DNA from: Paenibacillus foliorum
Lineage (GTDB): Bacteria; Bacillota; Bacilli; Paenibacillales; NBRC-103111
Length of the DNA: 64,000 nt
Direction of reading: 5' to 3'
Assembly (NCBI RefSeq): GCF_013141765.1
Contig: NZ_WHOD01000106.1
Location: 1-64,000 of the forward strand
The notes beneath the pieces were generated by a model, which was given only the letters and a program-made list of their open reading frames with translations, was not told the origin of the DNA and made no database searches. Below, piece after piece: positions 1-8,587 of this stretch. Position 1 is the stretch's first letter. Every line of letters begins with the position of its first letter. A program made the position numbers and the translations under genes.

Positions 1-19
1 TAAATATCGGATGCTTTTT

Positions 20-442
20 CTATGTTTCATCCATTTCCTTTTTCAAATTCACAAGGTCTTGGATTCTTGAAGGTTCTCGCTTAAAATATTCGACTAGAGT
101 TTCGATACATGTAATCGAATCCCAGCTTAAGTGATGCTCAATGCCTTCCACATCTTTATAGATCGTATCTTCCGATACGCCAATAACCGTTAAAAATTCC
201 TCCAATAGCTGATGCCGGACAACCAGTCGTTTCCCCATCTTCTGTCCTTTAGATGTCAACACAAGACCACGGTACTTTTCATACACCAAATAATTATCCT
301 TATCCAATTTCTGGATCATTTTGGTGACAGAGGAAGGGTGTACTTCTAAACCTTCGGCGATATCGGATACGCGTGCATATCCCTTCTCGTCTATTAATTT
401 ATAGATCCTCTCCAGATAGTCCTCCATACTCGGTGTAGCCAT
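20..442 (-). CDS. mntR: Manganese-responsive transcriptional regulator MntR (DtxR family)
   Basis: This 140-residue protein has an N-terminal winged helix (about 1-70) and a metal-binding/dimerisation helical region (about 71-140). All six Mn ligands known from Bacillus subtilis MntR sit at the same positions: Asp8, Glu11, His77, Glu99, Glu102 and His103, the last three in the segment EGIEHH. The family represses manganese uptake genes when Mn(II) is plentiful. The ATG start follows GGAGG by 7 nt. The nearby metal importer looks zinc-type and has Zur-like boxes, so MntR targets probably lie elsewhere. The MntR assignment is firm because of the intact ligand set. Confidence 0.93.
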   Translation of the reverse strand: MATPSMEDYLERIYKLIDEKGYARVSDIAEGLEVHPSSVTKMIQKLDKDNYLVYEKYRGLVLTSKGQKMGKRLVVRHQLLEEFLTVIGVSEDTIYKDVEGIEHHLSWDSITCIETLVEYFKREPSRIQDLVNLKKEMDET

Positions 443-493
443 TAGCTTTCCTCCCGTAATTCATAAAACCTGGCAACAAATATTCCCATGAGT

Positions 494-508
494 GAACCGC
501 AGCGGTTC
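494..508. repeat. 15-bp perfect inverted repeat between mntR and splB
   Basis: GAACCGC-A-GCGGTTC is a perfect palindrome with 7-bp arms in the 195-bp divergent gap between mntR and splB. It has the form of a regulator operator, but I do not recognise the owner. It does not resemble the MntR box. Confidence 0.4.
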
Positions 509-637
509 TGATTAAACTAGGCTCATTATAAGCGCCTCTTACTATAACACAGCCTAAAGGTTGAAGCAAGCTAAGCATTGTGGCTGAAAAAGCATGGCCC
601 CAATAAGCATGAATCTTACACTAGGAGGCAACCAATA

Positions 638-1699
638 ATGTCAACTGGGCTGCTCGTTCCCCCTATGCGACAAACGCAGGTTTTTGTACCTGAGCTCGTT
701 TATTTTGAACCGGATGCTTTGAATTATTCCAAAGGGCAGCGCATATTCGAATGGGCACAGCAGCAAGGGCTCCCTATTCACATGACCACTTCCCACAATC
801 GAATTACTAATTTGCCCGGTGACAGTGACATAGAGAAATATAAGATTGCTAAACGGACACTTGTTGTAGGTATTCGAAAAACATTGAAATTCGAACCCTC
901 CAAGCCTTCCGCTGAATATGCAATTCCAATCGCCACAGGCTGTATGGCTCACTGCCACTATTGCTACTTGCAAACTACTTTGGGAGCCAAACCCTATATC
1001 CGCGTATACGTAAACACAGATGATATTATGAAAGCTGCCAAGCAGTATATCGAAGAACGTGCTCCCGAAATAACAAGATTTGAAGCAGCTTGTACCTCTG
1101 ATCCTGTTGGACTTGAGCATATAAGCGGATCATTAAAAGAACTGATAGAATTCATGGCTCAAGAGCCCCTCGGACGTCTAAGATTTGTAACCAAATTCCA
1201 TCACGTGGAGCCCCTTCTCCATTTAAAGCACAATAAGCACACTCGATTTCGTTTTAGCGTTAATGCAGATTATGTTATCAAAAACTTTGAGCCTGCGACC
1301 TCCAGCTTTTATGAGCGAATATCCGCGGCAGGCAAGGTAGCGCAAGCAGGTTATCCTCTTGGCTTCATTATTGCTCCAATAATATGGCATGAAGGCTGGG
1401 AGAAAGGCTATCAAGAGCTTCTCGAGAAATTAAAAGAGGCGCTTCCTTCAGAAGCTACCTCTGATTTAACCTTTGAATTAATTCAGCATCGATTCACCAA
1501 AACAGCCAAAACCGTTATCCAGCAACGCTACCCCAAAACAAAGCTAGAACTGGATGAAACGAAGCGTAAATACAAATGGGGCCGCTGGGGTCAAGGTAAA
1601 TACGTATACTCTGATGACCAGGCCAACGCTCTTCGTGAATTCATCACAGAACAGATATTCGAGAAATTCCCGCAATCCAGCATTGATTATTTCACTTAA
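638..1699 (+). CDS. splB: Spore photoproduct lyase
   Basis: Radical-SAM enzyme that reverses the spore photoproduct (a methylene-bridged thymine dimer) in DNA during germination. The 353-residue product has the family's cluster motif CMAHCHYC (Cys102, Cys106, Cys109), with the CxxxCxxC spacing, and a further Cys152 in the segment AACTSDP, about where the H-donor cysteine Cys141 of B. subtilis SplB lies relative to its cluster. I chose the ATG at 638 because AGGAGG lies 9 nt upstream; the frame stays open to a TTG at 578, but that site lacks a ribosome binding site. Length is close to the usual 340 residues. It marks the host as a spore former. Its stop overlaps the convergent ccdA. Confidence 0.93.
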   Translation: MSTGLLVPPMRQTQVFVPELVYFEPDALNYSKGQRIFEWAQQQGLPIHMTTSHNRITNLPGDSDIEKYKIAKRTLVVGIRKTLKFEPSKPSAEYAIPIATGCMAHCHYCYLQTTLGAKPYIRVYVNTDDIMKAAKQYIEERAPEITRFEAACTSDPVGLEHISGSLKELIEFMAQEPLGRLRFVTKFHHVEPLLHLKHNKHTRFRFSVNADYVIKNFEPATSSFYERISAAGKVAQAGYPLGFIIAPIIWHEGWEKGYQELLEKLKEALPSEATSDLTFELIQHRFTKTAKTVIQQRYPKTKLELDETKRKYKWGRWGQGKYVYSDDQANALREFITEQIFEKFPQSSIDYFT

Positions 1700-2406
1700 A
1701 ATTTCAGGTAGTCGGGGGTTATTTGATTCAACCATATGGTAATTCGTGTCATCTGATCCGTATAAAGAAGAATCGCCATAATGATCATTAAGCCCCCGCC
1801 AAGCTTCATAATTAGCGATGAATACCGCAATATCCATTTGGTTGTACCGATAAAAAAAGACAGTATTAGAAATGGAATGGCAAAACCAAGCGAATAAGCT
1901 GTAATCAGTGGTACCCACGAATCTGGATTTGTTGCAGCTAATGCCAAAATCGCAGACAGAATGGGTCCTATGCAAGGAGACCAGCCTGCAGCGAAGCCGA
2001 TACCAACTAGAATGGATCCGAGATAGCCTGCTGGCTTCAGCTTCAATTGAAACTTGCGCTCCCTCAAAAGCCATTGCGGTTGAAAAATTCCCAGCAAGAA
2101 CAAACCCATTGCAAAAATCAACAGTGCCGCGATTTGCCGCAACAAATCTTTGTAATCAATAAATACATTGGATACAACACTGGCACCCCAGCCTAGGCTG
2201 TAAAAAATAATTGAGAATCCCGCGATAAAGCATAACGTATGTAAGATGGTTCTACTGCGCACTCCTGCTCCTGAGTCCGCATTCTTCAGCTGACTGACTG
2301 ATATTCCCGTTATATAGGATAAGTAGGAAGGATACAGCGGTAAGCAGCAGGGTGATATGAATGATGCAAAGCCTGCCCATAAGGCAATCCACAGATTAAT
2401 TTCCAA
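1696..2406 (-). CDS. ccdA: CcdA-like cytochrome c biogenesis / thiol-disulfide membrane protein
   Basis: A 236-residue polytopic membrane protein of the CcdA/DsbD-gamma family, which passes electrons from cytoplasmic thioredoxin across the membrane to reduce extracytoplasmic thiols (apocytochrome c, spore cortex factors). About six membrane segments can be seen. The two reactive cysteines are in the motifs SPCCLPLYPSYLSYITG (Cys20/21) and GWSPCIGPIL (Cys145). The start is TTG, about 7 nt after AGGGGG; the nearby ATG is in another frame and stops after four codons. No other cytochrome c maturation gene is adjacent, so the partner is unknown. Confidence 0.85.
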   Translation of the reverse strand: MEINLWIALWAGFASFISPCCLPLYPSYLSYITGISVSQLKNADSGAGVRSRTILHTLCFIAGFSIIFYSLGWGASVVSNVFIDYKDLLRQIAALLIFAMGLFLLGIFQPQWLLRERKFQLKLKPAGYLGSILVGIGFAAGWSPCIGPILSAILALAATNPDSWVPLITAYSLGFAIPFLILSFFIGTTKWILRYSSLIMKLGGGLMIIMAILLYTDQMTRITIWLNQITPDYLKF

Positions 2407-2539
2407 TCATTACGCCCCCTAATTCAGAGGATACCCTCTGATCCTATCCCTCATTATATCGAAATATTCAACTCGTACGAATAACCTTTTCGAAAATTAT
2501 GTGTCTCCTGTACTGTGAAACGAAAAGATCATATGTAAG

Positions 2540-3343
2540 TTACAAGCGAAAACCTCTTTTTATAAATAAGCTGAGAATCAACAAACCGATTAAAAATAAA
2601 ACAATAGTAGCACCCGGTGCTAAATCCCACATGCCAGCAGCAAATAAGCCACCTACCACTGAAACCTCAGAGAATAGAACCGACCAGAAGATGGACTTCT
2701 TAAAGCTTTTGGCTACAAGCAAGCTGCATGCGACAGGTATAGTTAAAAGGGATGACACGAGCAGCGCTCCCACTATTTTAATGGCAACGCTAATAACCAG
2801 TGCAGTAAGCATCGTAATCATAATATTGTAAAAACGCAGCGGCAAACCGCTTACACCTGCAGCATCTTCATCGAAAAACATCAGAAAAAGCTCTTTATAG
2901 TTCAATACTATGACTCCAATAACGATAACGGTAACTCCAAAAACAACCCATAGATCGAAATTATCCAATGTGTATATACTGCCGAAGAAATAACTCATTA
3001 CATTCATATTAAAGCCCTTACCCAATGTGAACAGTAGGGTTGCCAGAGCAACGCCGCCTGACATGATGATCGCAATGGATAATTCTGCGTACGATTTATA
3101 TGCCTTACGCAGCCTCTCTATTGCAAAGGATGCCAGTAATGCAAACACCAGTCCGACTCCAATCGGATACACATTGATTAAGAAGCCCAGCGCTATTCCT
3201 GCAATCGAGACATGCGCTAGCGTATCCCCAATCATGGATAATCTACGTAGAACAAGAAATACACCCATTAATGGCGCCGTAAGACCGATTAATATACCGC
3301 CTAATAAGGCGCGCTGAAAAAAATATTCCGAAAAAATATCCAA
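2540..3343 (-). CDS. znuB: Zinc ABC transporter permease (ZnuB/AdcB type)
   Basis: A 267-residue integral membrane protein of the metal ABC-3 family with about eight hydrophobic segments. Typical family stretches include GDTLAHVSIAGIALG and DLAPGATIVL. It would form the channel for the metal handed over by the binding lipoprotein encoded two genes upstream. It is the last gene of znuA-znuC-znuB. A TTG start at 3343 follows AGGAG by 8 nt, 27 bp after the ATPase stop. Zinc and not manganese is inferred from the His-rich ZnuA and the Zur-like boxes. Confidence 0.85.
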   Translation of the reverse strand: MDIFSEYFFQRALLGGILIGLTAPLMGVFLVLRRLSMIGDTLAHVSIAGIALGFLINVYPIGVGLVFALLASFAIERLRKAYKSYAELSIAIIMSGGVALATLLFTLGKGFNMNVMSYFFGSIYTLDNFDLWVVFGVTVIVIGVIVLNYKELFLMFFDEDAAGVSGLPLRFYNIMITMLTALVISVAIKIVGALLVSSLLTIPVACSLLVAKSFKKSIFWSVLFSEVSVVGGLFAAGMWDLAPGATIVLFLIGLLILSLFIKRGFRL

Positions 3344-3370
3344 CTGACTCGCTCCTAGCTCCAGCTTTCT

Positions 3371-4165
3371 TTAAACTAGCACTTCCATTTGCTCCCGCAG
3401 CTGCTGGATGGAATGCGTCAAATTCGTTTCTTTGCAATTTTCAGGCTCATGCGTATGCTTGACGTAAAAAGATAAAGCCCCGCTCTTTTGAGCAGGCTCA
3501 TTTCCAATGTAGGATTGCACCATATCCATGTCATGCGATACAAGAAGAAATGTAATGTGGTGATGCTGGTGCATGTGACGAATCATCCGGAAAAAGCCCG
3601 CTTGTGTTTCTGCGTCAATGCCTACCGTTGGTTCATCCAGAATTAGCAGCTGTGGATTATTGATTAGCGCTCGCGCTAAAAATACACGCTGCTGCTGTCC
3701 ACCCGAAAGCTGACCTATACGTCGACTAGCCAAATCCTCGATACGCATAGCATAAAGGGCATCCTCGCATTTTTGCTGTTCTGCCTTGCTTATTCGGCGA
3801 AACATATTTTTCTTGCCGTACAAGCCAGACAATACAATTTCTCGCACTGTAGCTGGAAATAATGGATTGAGGGAATTCTTCTGCGGCACATAGCCGATGC
3901 GCTCCCAATCGCGGAATGTGCGGAGAGGCTGGCCAAACAATCGGATCTCTCCTTGAGACGGCTTCAGCAGTCCGACAATCATTTTTAGCAGAGTAGTCTT
4001 GCCAGCTCCGTTAGATCCAATGAGCCCGACAAAATCACGTTCCAATACGGTAAAATTAAGATGCTCTATCACTTGTTTATTCTCATAAAAAAAAGAGACG
4101 TCATCAACCGTGATGATACTCTGATGACATCCTGCATTCCCTATAGATGTGTCATTAGAATTCAT
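3371..4165 (-). CDS. znuC: Zinc ABC transporter ATP-binding protein (ZnuC/AdcC type)
   Basis: A 264-residue ABC ATPase that powers metal import. Walker A is GSNGAGKTTL, the signature is LSGGQQQRV and Walker B is LLILDEPTVG. The ATG at 4165 was chosen over the upstream in-frame start at 4186 because GGAG lies 9 nt before it. The C-terminal tail after the ABC fold has several His and Cys residues (VKHTHEPENCKETN); this could be a metal-sensing tail, but that is speculation. It lies between the lipoprotein and permease genes. Confidence 0.88.
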   Translation of the reverse strand: MNSNDTSIGNAGCHQSIITVDDVSFFYENKQVIEHLNFTVLERDFVGLIGSNGAGKTTLLKMIVGLLKPSQGEIRLFGQPLRTFRDWERIGYVPQKNSLNPLFPATVREIVLSGLYGKKNMFRRISKAEQQKCEDALYAMRIEDLASRRIGQLSGGQQQRVFLARALINNPQLLILDEPTVGIDAETQAGFFRMIRHMHQHHHITFLLVSHDMDMVQSYIGNEPAQKSGALSFYVKHTHEPENCKETNLTHSIQQLREQMEVLV

Positions 4166-4200
4166 AGATGTTAGCTCCTTCTTCAACCAGGCTCTTCCTT

Positions 4201-5190
4201 CTATTGTAATGCTTTTATTAAATTATTCAAATTACTATTCATAATAGATATATAATCGGCTCCAGCCTTTAATTGTTCCTCCGTTAAGCCTTCCACCGGG
4301 TTCAGTACTGCAGTTTCCACTTTGGCATCCTTGGCCAGTGTTTTGGCTAGCTTATCGGAAACAAGCTCCTCGAAGAAAATAGTTTTGACGTTATTCTTAC
4401 GTATGAAGTCATTGATTTCCTTTAAGTCCTTGGAGGTTGGTTCAGCATCCGGAGACATCCCCATTATAGGCTTCTGTATCAAACCATATTCCTTAGCCAA
4501 ATATCCGAATGATTGGTGAGTTACAACAATTTCTTTCTTCGCCAAACTGGATAGTGACTGCTTATACTTATCATGCAATTGGTCAAGCTGGGCTGCATAT
4601 TGATTATAATTGGCTTCATAATCAGCTTTATGGGCCCCATCGACTTTGATCAAATTTTCTTTGATTGTCAGTGCTATTTTCTTAGCATTTACGGGACTTA
4701 GCCATACGTGCGGATCCCAATGGCCTTCATGCACTTGCACCTCTGTTGACTTTTCCTTATTGCTGCTATCCTTCTTCTCAGCCTCATGTCCGTGCTCATC
4801 TTCCTCTGCTGATTCTATTAGATCCAGCCCTTTACTAGATTCGACTACCATCAGCTTGGAATCCTTAGGCATGCTGTTCAGCGTATCGTCCACCCAGCCT
4901 TCAAAGCCGGCTCCTAAATATAGAAACATTTCAGCTTTTGTAATATTCTGTATATCGCGTCCTTTAGGAGACCAATCATGAGGCTCTACTCCAGCGGGAA
5001 CGAGATTAATGACATTGACATGATCGCCGCCAATTTTTTTTGTGAAATCATAAAGTGGATAGAAGCTGGCAACAACATTGATTTTGCCTGGTACCAGTGT
5101 TGCTTGTGATTTACCACAGCCAGATAACACCATTGACAATATTATAATGAGCAATGCAGGAATCATAGTAACTTTCTTAGTAATAGACAT
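4201..5190 (-). CDS. znuA: Zinc-binding lipoprotein ZnuA/AdcA
   Basis: A 329-residue extracytoplasmic metal-binding lipoprotein. A signal peptide ends in the lipobox VLSGC (Cys25). Likely ligands include His71 in PHDWSP, His161 in DPHVWLSP, and the His in VVTHQSFGYL. A charged His-containing loop (about residues 130-160) is typical of zinc-specific members and less so of manganese-specific ones. AGGAG precedes the ATG by 9 nt. It is first in the operon and its promoter carries two Zur-like boxes, so zinc starvation probably induces it. Confidence 0.9.
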   Translation of the reverse strand: MSITKKVTMIPALLIIILSMVLSGCGKSQATLVPGKINVVASFYPLYDFTKKIGGDHVNVINLVPAGVEPHDWSPKGRDIQNITKAEMFLYLGAGFEGWVDDTLNSMPKDSKLMVVESSKGLDLIESAEEDEHGHEAEKKDSSNKEKSTEVQVHEGHWDPHVWLSPVNAKKIALTIKENLIKVDGAHKADYEANYNQYAAQLDQLHDKYKQSLSSLAKKEIVVTHQSFGYLAKEYGLIQKPIMGMSPDAEPTSKDLKEINDFIRKNNVKTIFFEELVSDKLAKTLAKDAKVETAVLNPVEGLTEEQLKAGADYISIMNSNLNNLIKALQ

Positions 5191-5212
5191 GAATAAACAC
5201 TCCTTATGTAAA

Positions 5213-5227
5213 TCGTAATTATTTTTA
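5213..5227 (-). promoter_or_regulatory. Zur-like box, downstream copy
   Basis: TCGTAAT-T-ATTTTTA matches the Bacillus Zur palindrome (TCGTAAT-n-ATTACGA) in 7/7 of one half and 5/7 of the other. It lies between the predicted transcription start and the znuA start codon. Confidence 0.6.
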
Positions 5228-5239
5228 TTAACAGATTTG

Positions 5240-5269
5240 ATTATACGTCCGGATTCTCATCACTGTCAA
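5240..5269 (-). promoter_or_regulatory. Sigma-A promoter of the znuACB operon
   Basis: On the minus strand TTGACA (5269-5264) is followed after 18 nt by TATAAT (5245-5240), a near-consensus vegetative promoter reading into znuA. Zur-like boxes lie directly upstream and about 12 bp downstream of the -10. Confidence 0.7.
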
Positions 5270-5273
5270 CTAT

Positions 5274-5288
5274 TAATAATATTTACGA
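5274..5288 (-). promoter_or_regulatory. Zur-like box, upstream copy
   Basis: TAATAAT-A-TTTACGA matches the Zur palindrome in 5/7 and 6/7 of its halves and abuts the -35 hexamer. With the copy at 5213 it brackets the promoter. Confidence 0.55.
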
Positions 5289-5317
5289 TTAAAAGTTATT
5301 TAGACTCCATACAAGAT

Positions 5318-5357
5318 AAAACAGCACCCAACCGGAGGTTGTCCGGAATGGATGCTG
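5318..5357 (-). terminator. Terminator of the Gfo/Idh/MocA gene
   Basis: On the minus strand a stem with interrupted arms (CAGCA, CCA/TGG, CCGGA pairing with their complements) is followed by TTTTATC. It lies between the oxidoreductase stop and the znu promoter. Confidence 0.6.
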
Positions 5358-5406
5358 CAATTACATGAATACTTATCCTGCAGTACACCTTTTATAATTT
5401 AGGCTC

Positions 5407-6480
5407 CTATTCGATACGAACAGCTTGAAGCTGCGCTTTCACACACAGCTCAACCGCTTTAAAAGCATGCTCTTGAGTCATAGCGTTCTCTGTACGATTG
5501 ATGCAATCAAGCACAAGCTGACCGAAGAATGGATACCCTACTTGGCCGCGGAGCGAGTAATGCTTTTCTCCTTCATGATTGACCAAATATAGATGATCGC
5601 CTGACGGGTCGCGTGCGATATCGATATATTTACGAATCTCAATATAGCCTTCGGTTCCAAGAATCGTCATCCGACCATCTCCCCAAGTGCCCAGACCATC
5701 AGGAGTTAACCAGTCAACTCGGAAATAATTGGTTGCTCCATTATCAGCAATCAAGGTTGCATCGCCGAAATCTTCAAGCTCAGGGTAGTTCTTATTCTTG
5801 TAGTTCGCTACCTTACTGTTGACGACTGTAGCATCCTTAGCTCCTGTAAAATACAAGAACTGCTCAATTTGATGGCTTCCGATATCACAAAGAATGCCGC
5901 CATACTTGTCAGCTTCAAAAAACCAATCCGGTCTGGACGGCGCATTTAAGCGATGAGGACCAAATCCAATAACCTGAACAACGCGTCCGATAGCGCCCTG
6001 ATCAATGAGTTGACCTGCAAACACGGCGCTTTCAACATGCAGACGTTCACTATAATAAACCATATATTTACGGCCAGTTTCTTTCACTTTCGCTCTAGCT
6101 TGCTCTAATTGCTCCAAAGACGTTAGCGGGGTTTTATCTGTAAAGTAATCTTTACCATGATCCATAACGCGAAGTCCTAATGCACAACGCTCCGATGGTA
6201 TGGCCGCACCGGCTACCAACTGAATGGAAGGGTTGTTCAAAATTTCTGCTTCGGAAGCAGCTGCTTTAGCTTGAGGAAATTTGTTTATAAACGCTTCAAC
6301 TTTAGCCGGATCTGGATCATAAACAGCTACCAAATCAGCGCCTGCCTCAATCAGTCCATTACACATACCATAAATATGACCGTGATCCAATGCAATTGCT
6401 GCGAAAGCGAATTCTCCCTTGTTAACAACCGGATTCGGTTTGCCTTGCGGCGCATAATTCATTCCATCCTTGTTTTGCAT
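5407..6480 (-). CDS. Gfo/Idh/MocA family NAD(P)-dependent oxidoreductase
   Basis: A 357-residue predicted sugar or polyol dehydrogenase. The N-terminal Rossmann domain (about 25-150) carries AAIALDHGHIYGMCNG in place of the usual GxGxxG loop, then a C-terminal alpha/beta domain follows (ERLHVESAVFAGQ, CDIGSHQIEQFLYFTGA). The CDIGSHQ segment resembles the conserved D-x-G-x-H catalytic region of the family. Substrate cannot be told from sequence. GGAGG lies 11 nt before the ATG. It is a single-gene unit with its own terminator. The altered nucleotide loop is unusual but occurs in some carbohydrate-linked members. Confidence 0.75.
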   Translation of the reverse strand: MQNKDGMNYAPQGKPNPVVNKGEFAFAAIALDHGHIYGMCNGLIEAGADLVAVYDPDPAKVEAFINKFPQAKAAASEAEILNNPSIQLVAGAAIPSERCALGLRVMDHGKDYFTDKTPLTSLEQLEQARAKVKETGRKYMVYYSERLHVESAVFAGQLIDQGAIGRVVQVIGFGPHRLNAPSRPDWFFEADKYGGILCDIGSHQIEQFLYFTGAKDATVVNSKVANYKNKNYPELEDFGDATLIADNGATNYFRVDWLTPDGLGTWGDGRMTILGTEGYIEIRKYIDIARDPSGDHLYLVNHEGEKHYSLRGQVGYPFFGQLVLDCINRTENAMTQEHAFKAVELCVKAQLQAVRIE

Positions 6481-6541
6481 AAGAACTAAAACCTCCTGGT
6501 AATTAGATCATGATATTAGTAATTGTTAACGTGAACAATCC

Positions 6542-8560
6542 TCATTTTACCACAGATCCGTTAGGAAGTGCATCAGAAATTGTAGCTAAAGTTAACTGAT
6601 CTCCATGAGACGCTGCAAGGATCATTCCTTGCGACAATTCCCCTCTCAGTTTGACCGGCTTCAGGTTGGTTACGCAGATAACTTTACGTCCGACCATTTG
6701 CTCCGGCGTATAGAATTTAGCGATGCCAGAGACAACCTGGCGCTGCTCCGTGCCCAGATCCAGCTGCAGCTTCAGCAGCTTGTCAGCTCCCTTCACCGGC
6801 TCAGCCGACAGTACTTCAGCTACGCGCAGCTCAACCTTAAAGAAATCGTCAATCGAGATTTCTTGGGTTTCCGCGTCCGCGGCAGCGGGCTGCTTCGAAG
6901 CTTCAGCAGGCTTCTTCCCTGCTTTCTGAACAGCCTCCTTATCAGTAGTCGCTGAATCTGAGGCAGCCTCTACGGTCCCTCCCATAGCCTCGACGATTGA
7001 AGCAACCTCCTTGGCAAGCTCAAGACGCGGGAACATAACCTCGCCTTTCTCAACTCGAGTTCCGCTAGGCAGCGTACCAAAGCTGTGAATAGTGTCCCAT
7101 GCAGTCAAAAGACCTTCGCTAATACCGAGCTGTGCCCACATCTTATGAGGTGTCAGCGTTAGGAATGGCTGCAGTAAAACTGAAGCTATACGCAATGATT
7201 CGGCTAGGCAGTAAAGCACCGAGCCCAATACCGGACGCTTGCTCTCTTCTTTGACAAGTGACCACGGCTGCGTCTCGTCGATATATTTATTGGTACGGCT
7301 GACCATCTGCCAAAGCGCGGTTAAAGCTACGGAAAACTCCATTTTTTCCATTGCTTCCTCAACCTTACTTACTGTTGTGCGGATTGTTTCCAGCAGCCCT
7401 GCGTCAAATTCGGTTGCGCCTTCGACATAGGGTTGAATCGTGCCGTTAAAGTATTTATCGATCATAACTACGGTTCGACTAAGCAGATTACCTAAGTCGT
7501 TTGCCAAATCGAAATTGATCCGTTCAATAAAGCTCTCCGGCGTAAATGCTCCATCCGAACCGAATGGCACCTCCCGCAGCAAATAATACCGCAGTGCATC
7601 AAGCCCGTAACGATCAATCAGCATAACTGGATCGACAACATTTCCTTTGGACTTGGACATTTTACCGTCCTTCGTCAACAGCCATCCATGGCCGAACACT
7701 TTCTTAGGCAATGGTAAATCGAGCGCCATCAGCATGATTGGCCAGTAGATCGTGTGAAAGCGAACAATTTCTTTGCCGACCAGATGTACATCCGCAGGCC
7801 AGAAGGTTTGGTATTTGCTTTCATCCCCACTACCATATCCGAGAGCAGTAATATAGTTGGACAATGCATCGATCCATACATAAATAACATGCTTCGGATC
7901 GTTCGGCACCTTGACGCCCCAATCAAATGTTGTCCGAGATACGGCCAGATCTTCAAGACCGGGCTTGATGAAGTTATTAATCATCTCATTTTTGCGGGAC
8001 TCCGGTTGAATGAAGTCTGGATTTTCCTCATAAAATTTAAGCAATCGGTCCGCATACTTACTCATCCGGAAGAAATAGCTGTCTTCTTTAATCAATTCAA
8101 CAGGACGACCACAATCCGGACATTTTCCGTCAACCAGCTTATTTTCCAAGAAAAACGATTCACAGGGTGTACAGTACCAGCCTTCGTAGGTGCCTAAATA
8201 AATATCTCCCTGCTCCATCAATTGGGCAAAAATTTTCTCTACCGATTGTTTATGGCGCGGCTCCGTAGTTCGAATGAAATCGTCATAGGAGATATCAAGC
8301 TTCTTCCATAAGTCCTTAATGCCTGCAACGATATTATCAACGAACTCCTGCGGTGTAACGCCTTTCTCCTGCGCCTTACGTTCGATCTTCTGACCATGCT
8401 CGTCAGTGCCTGTCAAGTAAAGTACGTTATAGCCTTTCAGCCTTTTATAGCGAGCCATCGCATCACCCGCCACTGTTGTATAAGCGTGCCCGATATGCAG
8501 CTTGTCACTTGGGTAATAGATCGGTGTTGTAATGTAAAAAGATTTTTTTTGCTCTGGCAT
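6542..8560 (-). CDS. metG: Methionyl-tRNA synthetase with C-terminal tRNA-binding domain
   Basis: This enzyme charges tRNA-Met with methionine. The 672-residue product has the HIGH motif in KLHIGHAYTTVAGD (about 18-22), a CxxC-type zinc knuckle (CTPC and CPDC, about 125-150), the KMSKS loop in GKMSKSKGNV, and a C-terminal EMAP/Trbp111-like domain (about 560-672; DFFKVELRVAEVLS). The ATG at 8560 has AAGGAGGT 6 nt upstream; the frame extends 56 codons further only through the T-box leader. An Ala/Lys/Glu-rich linker (about 515-560) separates the core from the tRNA-binding domain; its DNA (6871-6923) is a chain of palindromes. Confidence 0.96.
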   Translation of the reverse strand: MPEQKKSFYITTPIYYPSDKLHIGHAYTTVAGDAMARYKRLKGYNVLYLTGTDEHGQKIERKAQEKGVTPQEFVDNIVAGIKDLWKKLDISYDDFIRTTEPRHKQSVEKIFAQLMEQGDIYLGTYEGWYCTPCESFFLENKLVDGKCPDCGRPVELIKEDSYFFRMSKYADRLLKFYEENPDFIQPESRKNEMINNFIKPGLEDLAVSRTTFDWGVKVPNDPKHVIYVWIDALSNYITALGYGSGDESKYQTFWPADVHLVGKEIVRFHTIYWPIMLMALDLPLPKKVFGHGWLLTKDGKMSKSKGNVVDPVMLIDRYGLDALRYYLLREVPFGSDGAFTPESFIERINFDLANDLGNLLSRTVVMIDKYFNGTIQPYVEGATEFDAGLLETIRTTVSKVEEAMEKMEFSVALTALWQMVSRTNKYIDETQPWSLVKEESKRPVLGSVLYCLAESLRIASVLLQPFLTLTPHKMWAQLGISEGLLTAWDTIHSFGTLPSGTRVEKGEVMFPRLELAKEVASIVEAMGGTVEAASDSATTDKEAVQKAGKKPAEASKQPAAADAETQEISIDDFFKVELRVAEVLSAEPVKGADKLLKLQLDLGTEQRQVVSGIAKFYTPEQMVGRKVICVTNLKPVKLRGELSQGMILAASHGDQLTLATISDALPNGSVVK
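6871..6923. repeat. Chain of four palindromes in the metG linker region
   Basis: Back-to-back inverted repeats: CCGCG-tc-CGCGG (6871-6882), GCAGC-gg-GCTGC (6882-6893), GCTTCGAAGC (6892-6901), AGCAGG-7 nt-CCTGCT (6905-6923). GAAGCTTC at 6897-6904 is also a palindrome. They fall in the codons of the low-complexity linker of MetRS. Confidence 0.75.
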
Positions 8561-8587
8561 GTCATTACCTCCTTCAGGTTTAAAAAA

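Noticed and set aside
638..2410. splB and ccdA as a functional pair because they overlap.
   Set aside because: They are convergent and share only stop-codon bases, so co-expression is not implied.
2540..5190. Assignment of the metal ABC operon to manganese because mntR is close.
   Set aside because: The binding protein has a His-containing loop typical of zinc members, and the promoter has Zur-like boxes and no evident MntR box.
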